Notes: generated by a model not told the origin, from the letters alone. A stretch of 64,000 nt of DNA from Synaphobranchus kaupii (GCA_029718625.1 JAINUF010000027.1:480676-544675), one strand, 5' to 3'; counted from the stretch's first letter, positions 1-8,689 are shown. Translations and numbers: made by a program.

Positions 1-3
1 CGG

Positions 4-88
4 CAGCTCAGAGCACCTGTCCTCAAGCGATCCGCTAGCCTCAGCCTTTCAGTAGCTTGGATGACAGGCTCACGCCACCGCGCCCAGC
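4..88 (-). ncRNA. 7SL (SRP) RNA Alu-domain-like segment, truncated (before unit 1)
   Basis: Read on the - strand, the segment starts GCTGGGCGCGGTGGCG, then has CCTGTCATCC, GGCTGAGGCT, GCGGATCGCTTGAG and finally CTCTGAGCTG. This is the order and spacing of the first ~85 nt of vertebrate 7SL RNA, the RNA of the signal recognition particle Alu domain. The TGTNR motif bound by SRP9/14 is kept as TGTCA, and the B-box-like GGATCGCTTGAG is intact. The helix 4 strands (TCCC and GGGA in known 7SL) have become TCCA and GAAA and no longer pair. The S domain is absent. It is probably a 7SL-derived pseudogene or a short Alu-like RNA gene. Confidence 0.7.
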
Positions 89-132
89 GAAAGCCGAATG
101 GCATTTTATTGCTTTTCTAGAAAGCAGTGTTG

Positions 133-140
133 TGACGTCA
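133..140 (-). promoter_or_regulatory. CRE/ATF site upstream of the 7SL-like segment
   Basis: The palindrome TGACGTCA lies at -45 to -52 relative to the inferred 7SL-like start at 88 (- strand). The human 7SL gene has a functional ATF/CRE site at nearly the same distance upstream. The site looks unchanged in every unit, 45-52 bp beyond each 7SL-like start. Confidence 0.6.
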
Positions 141-189
141 AATAGGCATCAGTCTGATTCTCTGCGCAACGTTCCCTAGAGTGGTAGGC

Positions 190-197
190 TATAAATA
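190..197 (+). promoter_or_regulatory. TATA-like element in the spacer
   Basis: TATAAATA sits about 50 bp from the CRE, pointing the other way, and is kept in all units. No gene follows it. It could be a leftover promoter of a lost linked gene or chance in AT-rich DNA. Confidence 0.25.
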
Positions 198-725
198 GGC
201 AGAGGAAACAAGGCCAACAAGAAAACAGCAAACATTAGGTCAATCGTTAGCCGACAGCAACGTGAAGTGAAATAAAAATAATAATAACGGGAGATTTTGC
301 AAAAACAAAGCAGAAACTAAATAAGCCCCTCTTCAGTCTGACCGAAGCTAAACGAAAATCGAAATAAAAATAGAAAAGTAAGTAAAAGCAAACCTACTTA
401 AAATTCAAAGTTATTCTGACAGGTTCGTTAATTTAGCTAAACCAGCAGCCAATCTATGCCTATAAATGAACATTTTGTTGTTAATATGAGTTCTGTAACT
501 TATTAAATTGAGTTTGCAGGAAAGGATAATTCTGAATAGAAACCGCTTCACGTGCCTTTACGCATGAATCCAAACACACATAGATTTTGATTGTACCAAA
601 GAACAAATTCAGATAAGGAAAATGACTAATTATGCAGTCGACAATATGCACTCTCGTTATTGTGCTCCTTTGACCGCGTTGATAAGCAAAATAAAGCGGA
701 ACCGGCGGTTGAAGTTTAGAAATAA

Positions 726-730
726 TTTAA
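726..730 (+). promoter_or_regulatory. TTTAA upstream element of the 5S genes
   Basis: TTTAA lies at -29 to -25 of the type A gene, within a flank shared by A, B and C that continues with CCCGGGTCAGCTC. Fish 5S genes commonly carry a TATA-like element near -28. Short duplications in some units push it 10-20 bp further away. Confidence 0.55.
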
Positions 731-754
731 CCCGGGTCAGCTCCGGTCACCTTC

Positions 755-873
755 GCTCACGGCCATACCACACTGAAAATGCCCGAACTCGTCTGATCTC
801 GGAAGCCAAGCAGTGTAGGGCTTGGTTAGTACTTGGATGGGAGACCGCCTGGGAATACTAGGTGCTGTAAGCA
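755..873 (+). rRNA. 5S rRNA: 5S ribosomal RNA, type A (unit 1)
   Basis: This encodes the 5S RNA of the large ribosomal subunit, transcribed by RNA polymerase III. The 119-nt sequence follows the vertebrate 5S consensus throughout. The C box (5S positions 80-97) is identical to the vertebrate one. Type A is defined by A25 T26, T40, G56 and T68. The helix of positions 16-21 with 57-62 is kept through a paired change (A18 with T60, usually C with G). Helix I has one C4/A115 mismatch in all copies. A T5 run follows. The 3' end is set by homology and could be 1-2 nt off. Confidence 0.94.
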
Positions 874-878
874 TTTTT
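874..878 (+). terminator. Pol III T5 terminator of the 5S gene
   Basis: TTTTT directly follows the mature 3' end, with further T4 runs just beyond (within AAAAGTTTTGTTTTCC). The same arrangement follows every A and B gene. In unit 39 the sequence after the B-gene T run is TATAAG rather than TAAAAG. Confidence 0.8.
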
Positions 879-1115
879 AAAAGTTTTGTTTTCCGTTTTC
901 GCACGCGATGGGGCTGTTCGCCGAGGTAAAAGGTGGAAACTATCACTGTATTATTCACAATGATGATAATTAAACGTCTTCGTATCCTAATTATGCAGTC
1001 GATAATATTCACTCTCGTAATTTTGCTCCTTTGACCGCGTTGATAAGCAAAATTAAACGGAACCGGCGGTTGACGTTTAGAAACAATTTAACCCGGGTCA
1101 GCTCAGGGCAACTTC

Positions 1116-1234
1116 GCTCACGGCCATACCACACTGAAAGAGCCCGAACTCGTCCGATCTCGGAAGCCAAACAGTGTAGGGCCTGGTTAGTACTTGGATG
1201 GGAGACCGCCTGGGAATACTAGGTGCTGTAAGCA
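1116..1234 (+). rRNA. 5S rRNA: 5S ribosomal RNA, type B (unit 1)
   Basis: This is the second 5S gene of the unit, 361 bp after type A. It differs from A at five fixed positions: G25, A26, C40, A56 and C68. A56 lies in the A box of the internal promoter; C40 and A56 depart from the vertebrate consensus while C68 agrees with it. Upstream, CTCAGGGCAACTTC replaces the CTCCGGTCACCTTC of type A. The TTTAA and T5 elements are the same. It may be a functional second class or a diverging copy. Confidence 0.92.
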
Positions 1235-1470
1235 TTTTTAAAAGTTTTGTTTTCCGTTTTCGCACGCGATGGGGCTGTTCGCCGAGGTAAAAGGTGGAAA
1301 CTATCACTGTATTATTCACAATGATGATAATTAAACGTATCCTAATTATGCAGTCGATAATATGCACTCTCGTAATTGTGCTCCTTTGAACGCGTTGATA
1401 AACAGAATTAAGCGGAACCGGCGTTTGAAATTTAGAAACAATTTAACCCGGGTCAGCTCATTTCACCTTT

Positions 1471-1507
1471 GCTCACGGCCATCCCACACTGAAAAGGCCC
1501 GAACCCG
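1471..1507 (+). pseudogene. Truncated 5S fragment C (unit 1)
   Basis: This is the first ~37 nt of a third 5S copy, with CCC instead of ACC at positions 13-15. Homology stops after GAACCCG. The 5' flank, including TTTAA at -29, is kept, so it is a broken tandem 5S subrepeat. It lacks the whole internal promoter and cannot make 5S RNA. Confidence 0.85.
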
Positions 1508-1585
1508 AGCTGTATTGTGATAGCGCATTTTCAAAACTCAAGTGTCATCGATTGCAGTGCGCATTAGGTGTAAACGACAATTCGG
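1508..1585. other. Linker between C and the 7SL-like segment
   Basis: These 78 bp are present in every unit. On the - strand they follow the 7SL-like segment and contain CGCACTGCAATCG, which faintly resembles the next part of 7SL RNA, but I could not align it convincingly. A - strand TTTT lies at 1533-1536. Confidence 0.5.
1533..1536 (-). terminator. Candidate Pol III stop for the 7SL-like segment
   Basis: This is the first TTTT on the - strand after the 7SL-like start at 1670. It would give a transcript of about 135-138 nt. A second TTTT lies at 1492-1495, inside fragment C. A T4 run is a minimal Pol III stop. Confidence 0.35.
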
Positions 1586-1670
1586 CAGCTCAGAGCACCT
1601 GTCCTCAAGCGATCCGCTAGCCTCAACCTTTCAGTAGCTTGGATGACAGGCTCACGCCACCGCGCCCAGC
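1586..1670 (-). ncRNA. 7SL-like segment (after unit 1)
   Basis: It carries the AACC variant (+ strand CCTCAACC instead of CCTCAGCC), a marker of one unit haplotype. The 7SL-like copies after units 5, 8, 11, 13 and 15 share it. Confidence 0.65.
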
Positions 1671-2346
1671 GAAAGCCGAATGGCATTTTATTGCTTTTCT
1701 AGAAAGCAGTGTTGTGACGTCAAATAGGCATCAGTCTGATTCTCTGCGCAACGTTCCCTAGAGTGGTAGGCTATAAATAGGCAGAGGAAACAAGGTCAAC
1801 AAGAAAACAGCAAACATTAGGTCAATCGTTAGCCGACAGCAACGTGAAGTGAAATAAAAATAATAATAACGGGAGATTTTGCAAAAACAAAGCAGAAACT
1901 AAATAAGCCCCTCTTCAGTCTGACCGAAGCTAAACGAAAATCGAAATAAAAATAGAAAAGTAAGTAAAAGCAAACCTACTTAAAATTCAAAGTTATTCTG
2001 ACAGGTTCGTTAATTTAGCTAAACCAGCAGCCAATCTATGCCTATAAATGAACATTTTGTTGTTAATATGAGATCTGTAACTTATTAAATTGAGTTTGCA
2101 GGAAAAGATAATTCTGAATAGAAACCGCTTCACGTGCCTTTACGCATGAATCCAAACACACATAGATTTTGATTGTACCAAAGAACAAATTCAGATAAGG
2201 AAAATGACTAATTATGCAGTCGACAATATGCACTCTCGTTATTGTGCTCCTTTGACCGCGTTGATAAGCAAAATAAAGCGGAACCGGCGGTTGAAGTTTA
2301 GAAATAATTTAACCCGGGTCAGCTCCGGTCAGCTCCGGTCACCTTC

Positions 2347-2465
2347 GCTCACGGCCATACCACACTGAAAATGCCCGAACTCGTCTGATCTCGGAAGCCA
2401 AGCAGTGTAGGGCTTGGTTAGTACTTGGATGGGAGACCGCCTGGGAATACTAGGTGCTGTAAGCA
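2347..2465 (+). rRNA. 5S rRNA: 5S rRNA type A (unit 2)
   Basis: Standard A sequence. A 10-bp duplication just upstream (CTCCGGTCAG repeated) moves TTTAA to about -39. Confidence 0.92.
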
Positions 2466-2707
2466 TTTTTAAAAGTTTTGTTTTCCGTTTTCGCACGCGA
2501 TGGGGCTGTTCGCCGAGGTAAAAGGTGGAAACTATCACTGTATTATTCACAATGATGATAATTAAACGTCTTCGTATCCTAATTATGCAGTCGATAATAT
2601 TCACTCTCGTAATTTTGCTCCTTTGACCGCGTTGATAAGCAAAATTAAACGGAACCGGCGGTTGACGTTTAGAAACAATTTAACCCGGGTCAGCTCAGGG
2701 CAACTTA

Positions 2708-2826
2708 GCTCACGGCCATACCACACTGAAAGAGCCCGAACTCGTCCGGTCTCGGAAGCCAAACAGTGTAGGGCCTGGTTAGTACTTGGATGGGAGACCG
2801 CCTGGGAATACTAGGTGCTGTAAGCA
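2708..2826 (+). rRNA. 5S rRNA: 5S rRNA type B (unit 2)
   Basis: Type B with A42G; the base at -1 is A instead of C. Confidence 0.9.
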
Positions 2827-3062
2827 TTTTTAAAAGTTTTGTTTTCCGTTTTCGCACGCGATGGGGCTGTTCGCCGAGGTAAAAGGTGGAAACTATCACT
2901 GTATTATTCACAATGATGATAATTAAACGTATCCTAATTATGCAGTCGATAACATGCACTCTCGTAATTGTGCTCCTTTGGCCGCGTTGATAAACAGAAT
3001 TAAGCGGAACCGGCGTTTGAAATTTAGAAACAATTTAACCCGGGTCAGCTCATTTCACCTTT

Positions 3063-3099
3063 GCTCACGGCCATCCCACACTGAAAAGGCCCGAACCCG
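3063..3099 (+). pseudogene. 5S fragment C (unit 2)
   Basis: Standard 37-nt fragment; its 5' flank has TTTGGCC instead of TTTGACC. Confidence 0.8.
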
Positions 3100-3177
3100 A
3101 GCTGTATTGTGATAGCGCATTTTCAAAACTCAAGTGTCATCGATTGCAGTGCGCATTAGGTGTAAACGACAATTCGG

Positions 3178-3262
3178 CAGCTCAGAGCACCTGTCCTCAA
3201 GCGATCCGCTAGCCTCAGCCTTTCAGTAGCTTGGATGACAGGCTCACGCCACCGCGCCCAGC
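3178..3262 (-). ncRNA. 7SL-like segment (after unit 2)
   Basis: Standard sequence. Confidence 0.65.
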
Positions 3263-3928
3263 GAAAGCCGAATGGCATTTTATTGCTTTTCTAGAAATCA
3301 GTGTTGTGACGTCAAATAGGCATCAGTCTGATTCTCTGCGCAACGTTCCCTAGAGTGGTAGGCTATAAATAGGCAGAGGAAACAAGGCCAACAAGAAAAC
3401 AGCAAACATTAGGTCAATCGTTAGCCGACAGCAACGTGAAGTGAAATAAAAATAATAATAACGGGAGATTTTGCAAAAACAAAGCAGAAACTAAATAAGC
3501 CCCTCTTCAGTCTGACCGAAGCTAAACGAAAATCGAAATAAAAATAGAAAAGTAAGTAAAAGCAAACCTACTTAAAATTCAAAGTTATTCTGACAGGTTC
3601 GTTAATTTAGCTAAACCAGCAGCCAATCTATGCCTATAAATGAACATTTTGTTGTTAATATGAGTTCTGTAACTTATTAAATTGAGTTTGCAGGAAAGGA
3701 TAATTCTGAATAGAAACCGCTTCACGTGCCTTTACGCATGAATCCAAACACACATAGATTTTGATTGTACCAAAGAACAAATTCAGATAAGGAAAATGAC
3801 TAATTATGCAGTCGACAATATGCACTCTCGTTATTGTGCTCCTTTGACCGCGTTGATAAGCAAAATAAAGCGGAACCGGCGGTTGAAGTTTAGAAATAAT
3901 TTAACCCGGGTCAGCTCCGGTCACCTTC

Positions 3929-4047
3929 GCTCACGGCCATACCACACTGAAAATGCCCGAACTCGTCTGATCTCGGAAGCCAAGCAGTGTAGGGCTTGGT
4001 TAGTACTTGGATGGGAGACCGCCTGGGAATACTAGGTGCTGTAAGCA
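3929..4047 (+). rRNA. 5S rRNA: 5S rRNA type A (unit 3)
   Basis: Standard A sequence. Confidence 0.93.
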
Positions 4048-4289
4048 TTTTTAAAAGTTTTGTTTTCCGTTTTCGCACGCGATGGGGCTGTTCGCCGAGG
4101 TAAAAGGTGGAAACTATCACTGTATTATTCACAATGATGATAATTAAACGTCTTCGTATCCTAATTATGCAGTGGACAATATTCACTCTCGTAATTTTGC
4201 TCCTTTGACCGCGTTGATAAGCAAAATTAAACGGAACCGGCGGTTGACGTTTAGAAACAATTTAACCCGGGTCAGCTCAGGGCAACTTC

Positions 4290-4408
4290 GCTCACGGCCA
4301 TACCACACTGAAAGAGCCCGAACTCGTCCGATCTCGGAAGCCAAACAGTGTAGGGCCTGGTTAGTACTTGGATGGGAGACCGCCTGGGAATACTAGGTGC
4401 TGTAAGCA
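4290..4408 (+). rRNA. 5S rRNA: 5S rRNA type B (unit 3)
   Basis: Standard B sequence. Confidence 0.92.
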
Positions 4409-4644
4409 TTTTTAAAAGTTTTGTTTTCCGTTTTCGCACGCGATGGGGCTGTTCGCCGAGGTAAAAGGTGGAAACTATCACTGTATTATTCACAATGATG
4501 ATAATTAAATGTATCCTAATTATGCAGTCGATAATATGCACTCTCGTAATTGTGCTCCTTTGACCGCGTTGATAAACAGAATTAAGCGGAACCGGCGTTT
4601 GAAATTTAGAAACAATTTAACCCGGGTCAGCTCATTTCACCTTT

Positions 4645-4681
4645 GCTCACGGCCATCCCACACTGAAAAGGCCCGAACCCG
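4645..4681 (+). pseudogene. 5S fragment C (unit 3)
   Basis: Standard 37-nt fragment. Confidence 0.8.
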
Positions 4682-4759
4682 AGCTGTATTGTGATAGCGC
4701 ATTTTCAAAACTCAAGTGTCATCGATTGCAGTGCGCATTAGGTGTAAACGACAATTCGG

Positions 4760-4844
4760 CAGCTCAGAGCACCTGTCCTCAAGCGATCCGCTAGCCTCAG
4801 CCTTTCAGTAGCTTGGATGACAGGCTCACGCCACCGCGCCCAGC
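4760..4844 (-). ncRNA. 7SL-like segment (after unit 3)
   Basis: Standard sequence. Confidence 0.65.
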
Positions 4845-5510
4845 GAAAGCCGAATGGCATTTTATTGCTTTTCTAGAAAGCAGTGTTGTGACGTCAAATA
4901 GGCATCAGTCTGATTCTCTGCGCAACGTTCCCTAGAGTGGTAGGCTATAAATAGGCAGAGGAAACAAGGCCAACAAGAAAACAGCAAACATTAGGTCAAT
5001 CGTTAGCCGACAGCAACGTGAAGTGAAATAAAAATAATAATAACGGGAGATTTTGCAAAAACAAAGCAGAAACTAAATAAGCCCCTCTTCAGTCTGACCG
5101 AAGCTAAACGAAAATCGAAATAAAAATAGAAAAGTAAGTAAAAGCAAACCTACTTAAAATTCAAAGTTATTCTGACAGGTTCGTTAATTTAGCTAAACCA
5201 GCAGCCAATCTATGCCTATAAATGAACATTTTGTTGTTAATATGAGTTCTGTAACTTATTAAATTGAGTTTGCAGGAAAGGATAATTCTGAATAGAAACT
5301 GCTTCACGTGCCTTTACGCATGAATCCAAACACACATAGATTTTGATTGTACCAAAGAACAAATTCAGATAAGGAAAATGACTAATTATGCAGTCGACAA
5401 TATGCACTCTCGTTATTGTGCTCCTTTGACCGCGTTGATAAGCAAAATAAAGCGGAACCGGCGGTTGAAGTTTAGAAATAATTTAACCCGGGTCAGCTCC
5501 GGTCACCTTC

Positions 5511-5629
5511 GCTCACGGCCATACCACACTGAAAATGCCCGAACTCGTCTGATCTCGGAAGCCAAGCAGTGTAGGGCCTGGTTAGTACTTGGATGGGAGA
5601 CCGCCTGGGAATACTAGGTGCTGTAAGCA
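5511..5629 (+). rRNA. 5S rRNA: 5S rRNA, A/B chimera (unit 4, single-gene unit)
   Basis: A25 T26, T40 and G56 are type A, but position 68 is C as in type B, and the 3' flank (ending AAACGTATCC) is that of B. The unit is 1221 bp, exactly one 361-bp subrepeat short. The gene therefore looks like the product of a crossover between an A and a B gene within positions 57-67. Confidence 0.92.
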
Positions 5630-5865
5630 TTTTTAAAAGTTTTGTTTTCCGTTTTCGCACGCGATGGGGCTGTTCGCCGAGGTAAAAGGTGGAAACTATC
5701 ACTGTATTATTCACAATTATGATAATTAAACGTATCCTAATTATGCAGTCGATAATATGCACTCTCGTAATTGTGCTCCTTTGAACGCGTTGATAAACAG
5801 AATTAAGCGGAACCGGCGTTTGAAATTTAGAAACAATTTAACCCGGGTCAGCTCATTTCACCTTT

Positions 5866-5902
5866 GCTCACGGCCATCCCACACTGAAAAGGCCCGAACC
5901 CG
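5866..5902 (+). pseudogene. 5S fragment C (unit 4)
   Basis: Standard fragment, 355 bp after the chimeric gene. Confidence 0.8.
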
Positions 5903-5980
5903 AGCTGTATTGTGATAGCGCATTTTCAAAACTCAAGTGTCATCGATTGCAGTGCGCATTAGGTGTAAACGACAATTCGG

Positions 5981-6065
5981 CAGCTCAGAGCACCTGTCCT
6001 CAAGCGATCCGCTAGCCTCAGCCTTTCAGTAGCTTGGATGACAGGCTCACGCCACCGCGCCCAGC
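5981..6065 (-). ncRNA. 7SL-like segment (after unit 4)
   Basis: Standard sequence. Confidence 0.65.
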
Positions 6066-6731
6066 GAAAGCCGAATGGCATTTTATTGCTTTTCTAGAAA
6101 TCAGTGTTGTGACGTCAAATAGGCATCAGTCTGATTCTCTGCGCAACGTTCCCTAGAGTGGTAGGCTATAAATAGGCAGAGGAAACAAGGCCAACAAGAA
6201 AACAGCAAACATTAGGTCAATCGTTAGCCGACAGCAACGTGAAGTGAAATAAAAATAATAATAACGGGAGATTTTGCAAAAACAAAGCAGAAACTAAATA
6301 AGCCCCTCTTCAGTCTGACCGAAGCTAAACGAAAATCGAAATAAAAATAGAAAAGTAAGTAAAAGCAAACCTACTTAAAATTCAAAGTTATTCTGACAGG
6401 TTCGTTAATTTAGCTAAACCAGCAGCCAATCTATGCCTATAAATGAACATTTTGTTGTTAATATGAGTTCTGTAACTTATTAAATTGAGTTTGCAGGAAA
6501 GGATAATTCTGAATAGAAACCGCTTCACGTGCCTTTACGCATGAATCCAAACACACATAGATTTTGATTGTACCAAAGAACAAATTCAGATAAGGAAAAT
6601 GACTAATTATGCAGTCGACAATATGCACTCTCGTTATTGTGCTCCTTTGACCGCGTTGATAAGCAAAATAAAGCGGAACCGGCGGTTGAAGTTTAGAAAT
6701 AATTTAACCCGGGTCAGCTCCGGTCACCTTC

Positions 6732-6850
6732 GCTCACGGCCATACCACACTGAAAATGCCCGAACTCGTCTGATCTCGGAAGCCAAGCAGTGTAGGGCTT
6801 GGTTAGTACTTGGATGGGAGACCGCCTGGGAATACTAGGTGCTGTAAGCA
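6732..6850 (+). rRNA. 5S rRNA: 5S rRNA type A (unit 5)
   Basis: Standard A sequence. Confidence 0.93.
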
Positions 6851-7092
6851 TTTTTAAAAGTTTTGTTTTCCGTTTTCGCACGCGATGGGGCTGTTCGCCG
6901 AGGTAAAAGGTGGAAACTATCACTGTATTATTCACAATGATGATAATTAAACGTCTTCGTATCCTAATTATGCAGTGGACAATATTCACTCTCGTAATTT
7001 TGCTCCTTTGACCGCGTTGATAAGCAAAATTAAACGGAACCGGCGGTTGACGTTTAGAAACAATTTAACCCGGGTCAGCTCAGGGCAACTTC

Positions 7093-7211
7093 GCTCACGG
7101 CCATACCACACTGAAAGAGCCCGAACTCGTCCGATCTCGGAAGCCAAACAGTGTAGGGCCTGGTTAGTACTTGGATGGGAGACCGCCTGGGAATACTAGG
7201 TGCTGTAAGCA
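7093..7211 (+). rRNA. 5S rRNA: 5S rRNA type B (unit 5)
   Basis: Standard B sequence. Confidence 0.92.
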
Positions 7212-7447
7212 TTTTTAAAAGTTTTGTTTTCCGTTTTCGCACGCGATGGGGCTGTTCGCCGAGGTAAAAGGTGGAAACTATCACTGTATTATTCACAATG
7301 ATGATAATTAAACGTATCCTAATTATGCAGTCGATAATATGCACTCTCGTAATTGTGCTCCTTTGAACGCGTTGATAAACAGAATTAAGCGGAACCGGCG
7401 TTTGAAATTTAGAAACAATTTAACCCGGGTCAGCTCATTTCACCTTT

Positions 7448-7484
7448 GCTCACGGCCATCCCACACTGAAAAGGCCCGAACCCG
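7448..7484 (+). pseudogene. 5S fragment C (unit 5)
   Basis: Standard fragment. Confidence 0.8.
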
Positions 7485-7562
7485 AGCTGTATTGTGATAG
7501 CGCATTTTCAAAACTCAAGTGTCATCGATTGCAGTGCGCATTAGGTGTAAACGACAATTCGG

Positions 7563-7647
7563 CAGCTCAGAGCACCTGTCCTCAAGCGATCCGCTAGCCT
7601 CAACCTTTCAGTAGCTTGGATGACAGGCTCACGCCACCGCGCCCAGC
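7563..7647 (-). ncRNA. 7SL-like segment (after unit 5)
   Basis: AACC haplotype. Confidence 0.65.
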
Positions 7648-8313
7648 GAAAGCCGAATGGCATTTTATTGCTTTTCTAGAAAGCAGTGTTGTGACGTCAA
7701 ATAGGCATCAGTCTGATTCTCTGCGCAACGTTCCCTAGAGTGGTAGGCTATAAATAGGCAGAGGAAACAAGGTCAACAAGAAAACAGCAAACATTAGGTC
7801 AATCGTTAGCCGACAGCAACGTGAAGTGAAATAAAAATAATAATAACGGGAGATTTTGCAAAAACAAAGCAGAAACTAAATAAGCCCCTCTTCAGTCTGA
7901 CCGAAGCTAAACGAAAATCGAAATAAAAATAGAAAAGTAAGTAAAAGCAAACCTACTTAAAATTCAAAGTTATTCTGACAGGTTCGTTAATTTAGCTAAA
8001 CCAGCAGCCAATCTATGCCTATAAATGAACATTTTGTTGTTAATATGAGATCTGTAACTTATTAAATTGAGTTTGCAGGAAAAGATAATTCTGAATAGAA
8101 ACCGCTTCACGTGCCTTTACGCATGAATCCAAACACACATAGATTTTGATTGTACCAAAGAACAAATTCAGATAAGGAAAATGACTAATTATGCAGTCGA
8201 CAATATGCACTCTCGTTATTGTGCTCCTTTGACCGCGTTGATAAGCAAAATAAAGCGGAACCGGCGGTTGAAGTTTAGAAATAATTTAACCCGGGTCAGC
8301 TCCGGTCACCTTC

Positions 8314-8432
8314 GCTCACGGCCATACCACACTGAAAATGCCCGAACTCGTCTGATCTCGGAAGCCAAGCAGTGTAGGGCTTGGTTAGTACTTGGATGGG
8401 AGACCGCCTGGGAATACTAGGTGCTGTAAGCA
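8314..8432 (+). rRNA. 5S rRNA: 5S rRNA type A (unit 6)
   Basis: Standard A sequence. Confidence 0.93.
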
Positions 8433-8689
8433 TTTTTAAAAGTTTTGTTTTCCGTTTTCGCACGCGATGGGGCTGTTCGCCGAGGTAAAAGGTGGAAACT
8501 ATCACTGTATTATTCACAATGATGATAATTAAACGTCTTCGTATCCTAATTATGCAGTCGATAATATTCACTCTCGTAATTTTGCTCCTTTGACCGCGTT
8601 GATAAGCAAAATTAAACGGAACCGGCGGTTGACGTTTAGAAACAATTTAACCCGGGTCAGCTCAGGGCAACTTCGCTCAGGGCAACTTC

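Larger units (their letters stand above)
89..754. other. Long AT-rich non-transcribed spacer (unit 1 example)
   Basis: This spacer lies between the 7SL-like start and the next type A 5S gene and recurs in every unit. It holds the CRE/ATF site at 133-140, a TATA-like TATAAATA at 190-197, a CCAAT at 449-453 followed by TATAAATG at 461-468, and A-rich stretches. From about 622 it becomes the 5' flank of the 5S subrepeat. I see no tRNA, U1, U2, U4, U5 or U6 sequence and no histone coding sequence in it. Confidence 0.7.

Noticed and set aside
4..88. Human Alu contamination
   Set aside because: The segment matches the 7SL/Alu left-arm start but has many fixed differences, recurs in every unit and keeps an upstream CRE, which Alu copies lack.
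89..620. U1, U2, U4, U5, U6 snRNA or histone genes linked to 5S, as reported in other fish
   Set aside because: I looked for their conserved starts on both strands and saw none; only isolated TATA and CCAAT motifs are present.
622..861. Repeated + strand open frames of 63-96 codons covering the 5S genes (and - strand frames of 73-94 codons)
   Set aside because: They run through the 5S RNA sequence and its flanks, are kept only because the DNA repeats, and are broken by 10- and 20-bp duplications in units 2, 8, 11 and 13. No coding signal or family is recognisable.
1471..1507. Fragment C as the head of a 5S-derived SINE (SINE3-like)
   Set aside because: It keeps the tandem 5S flank with TTTAA at -29 and is followed by no SINE body, A-rich tail or target duplication.
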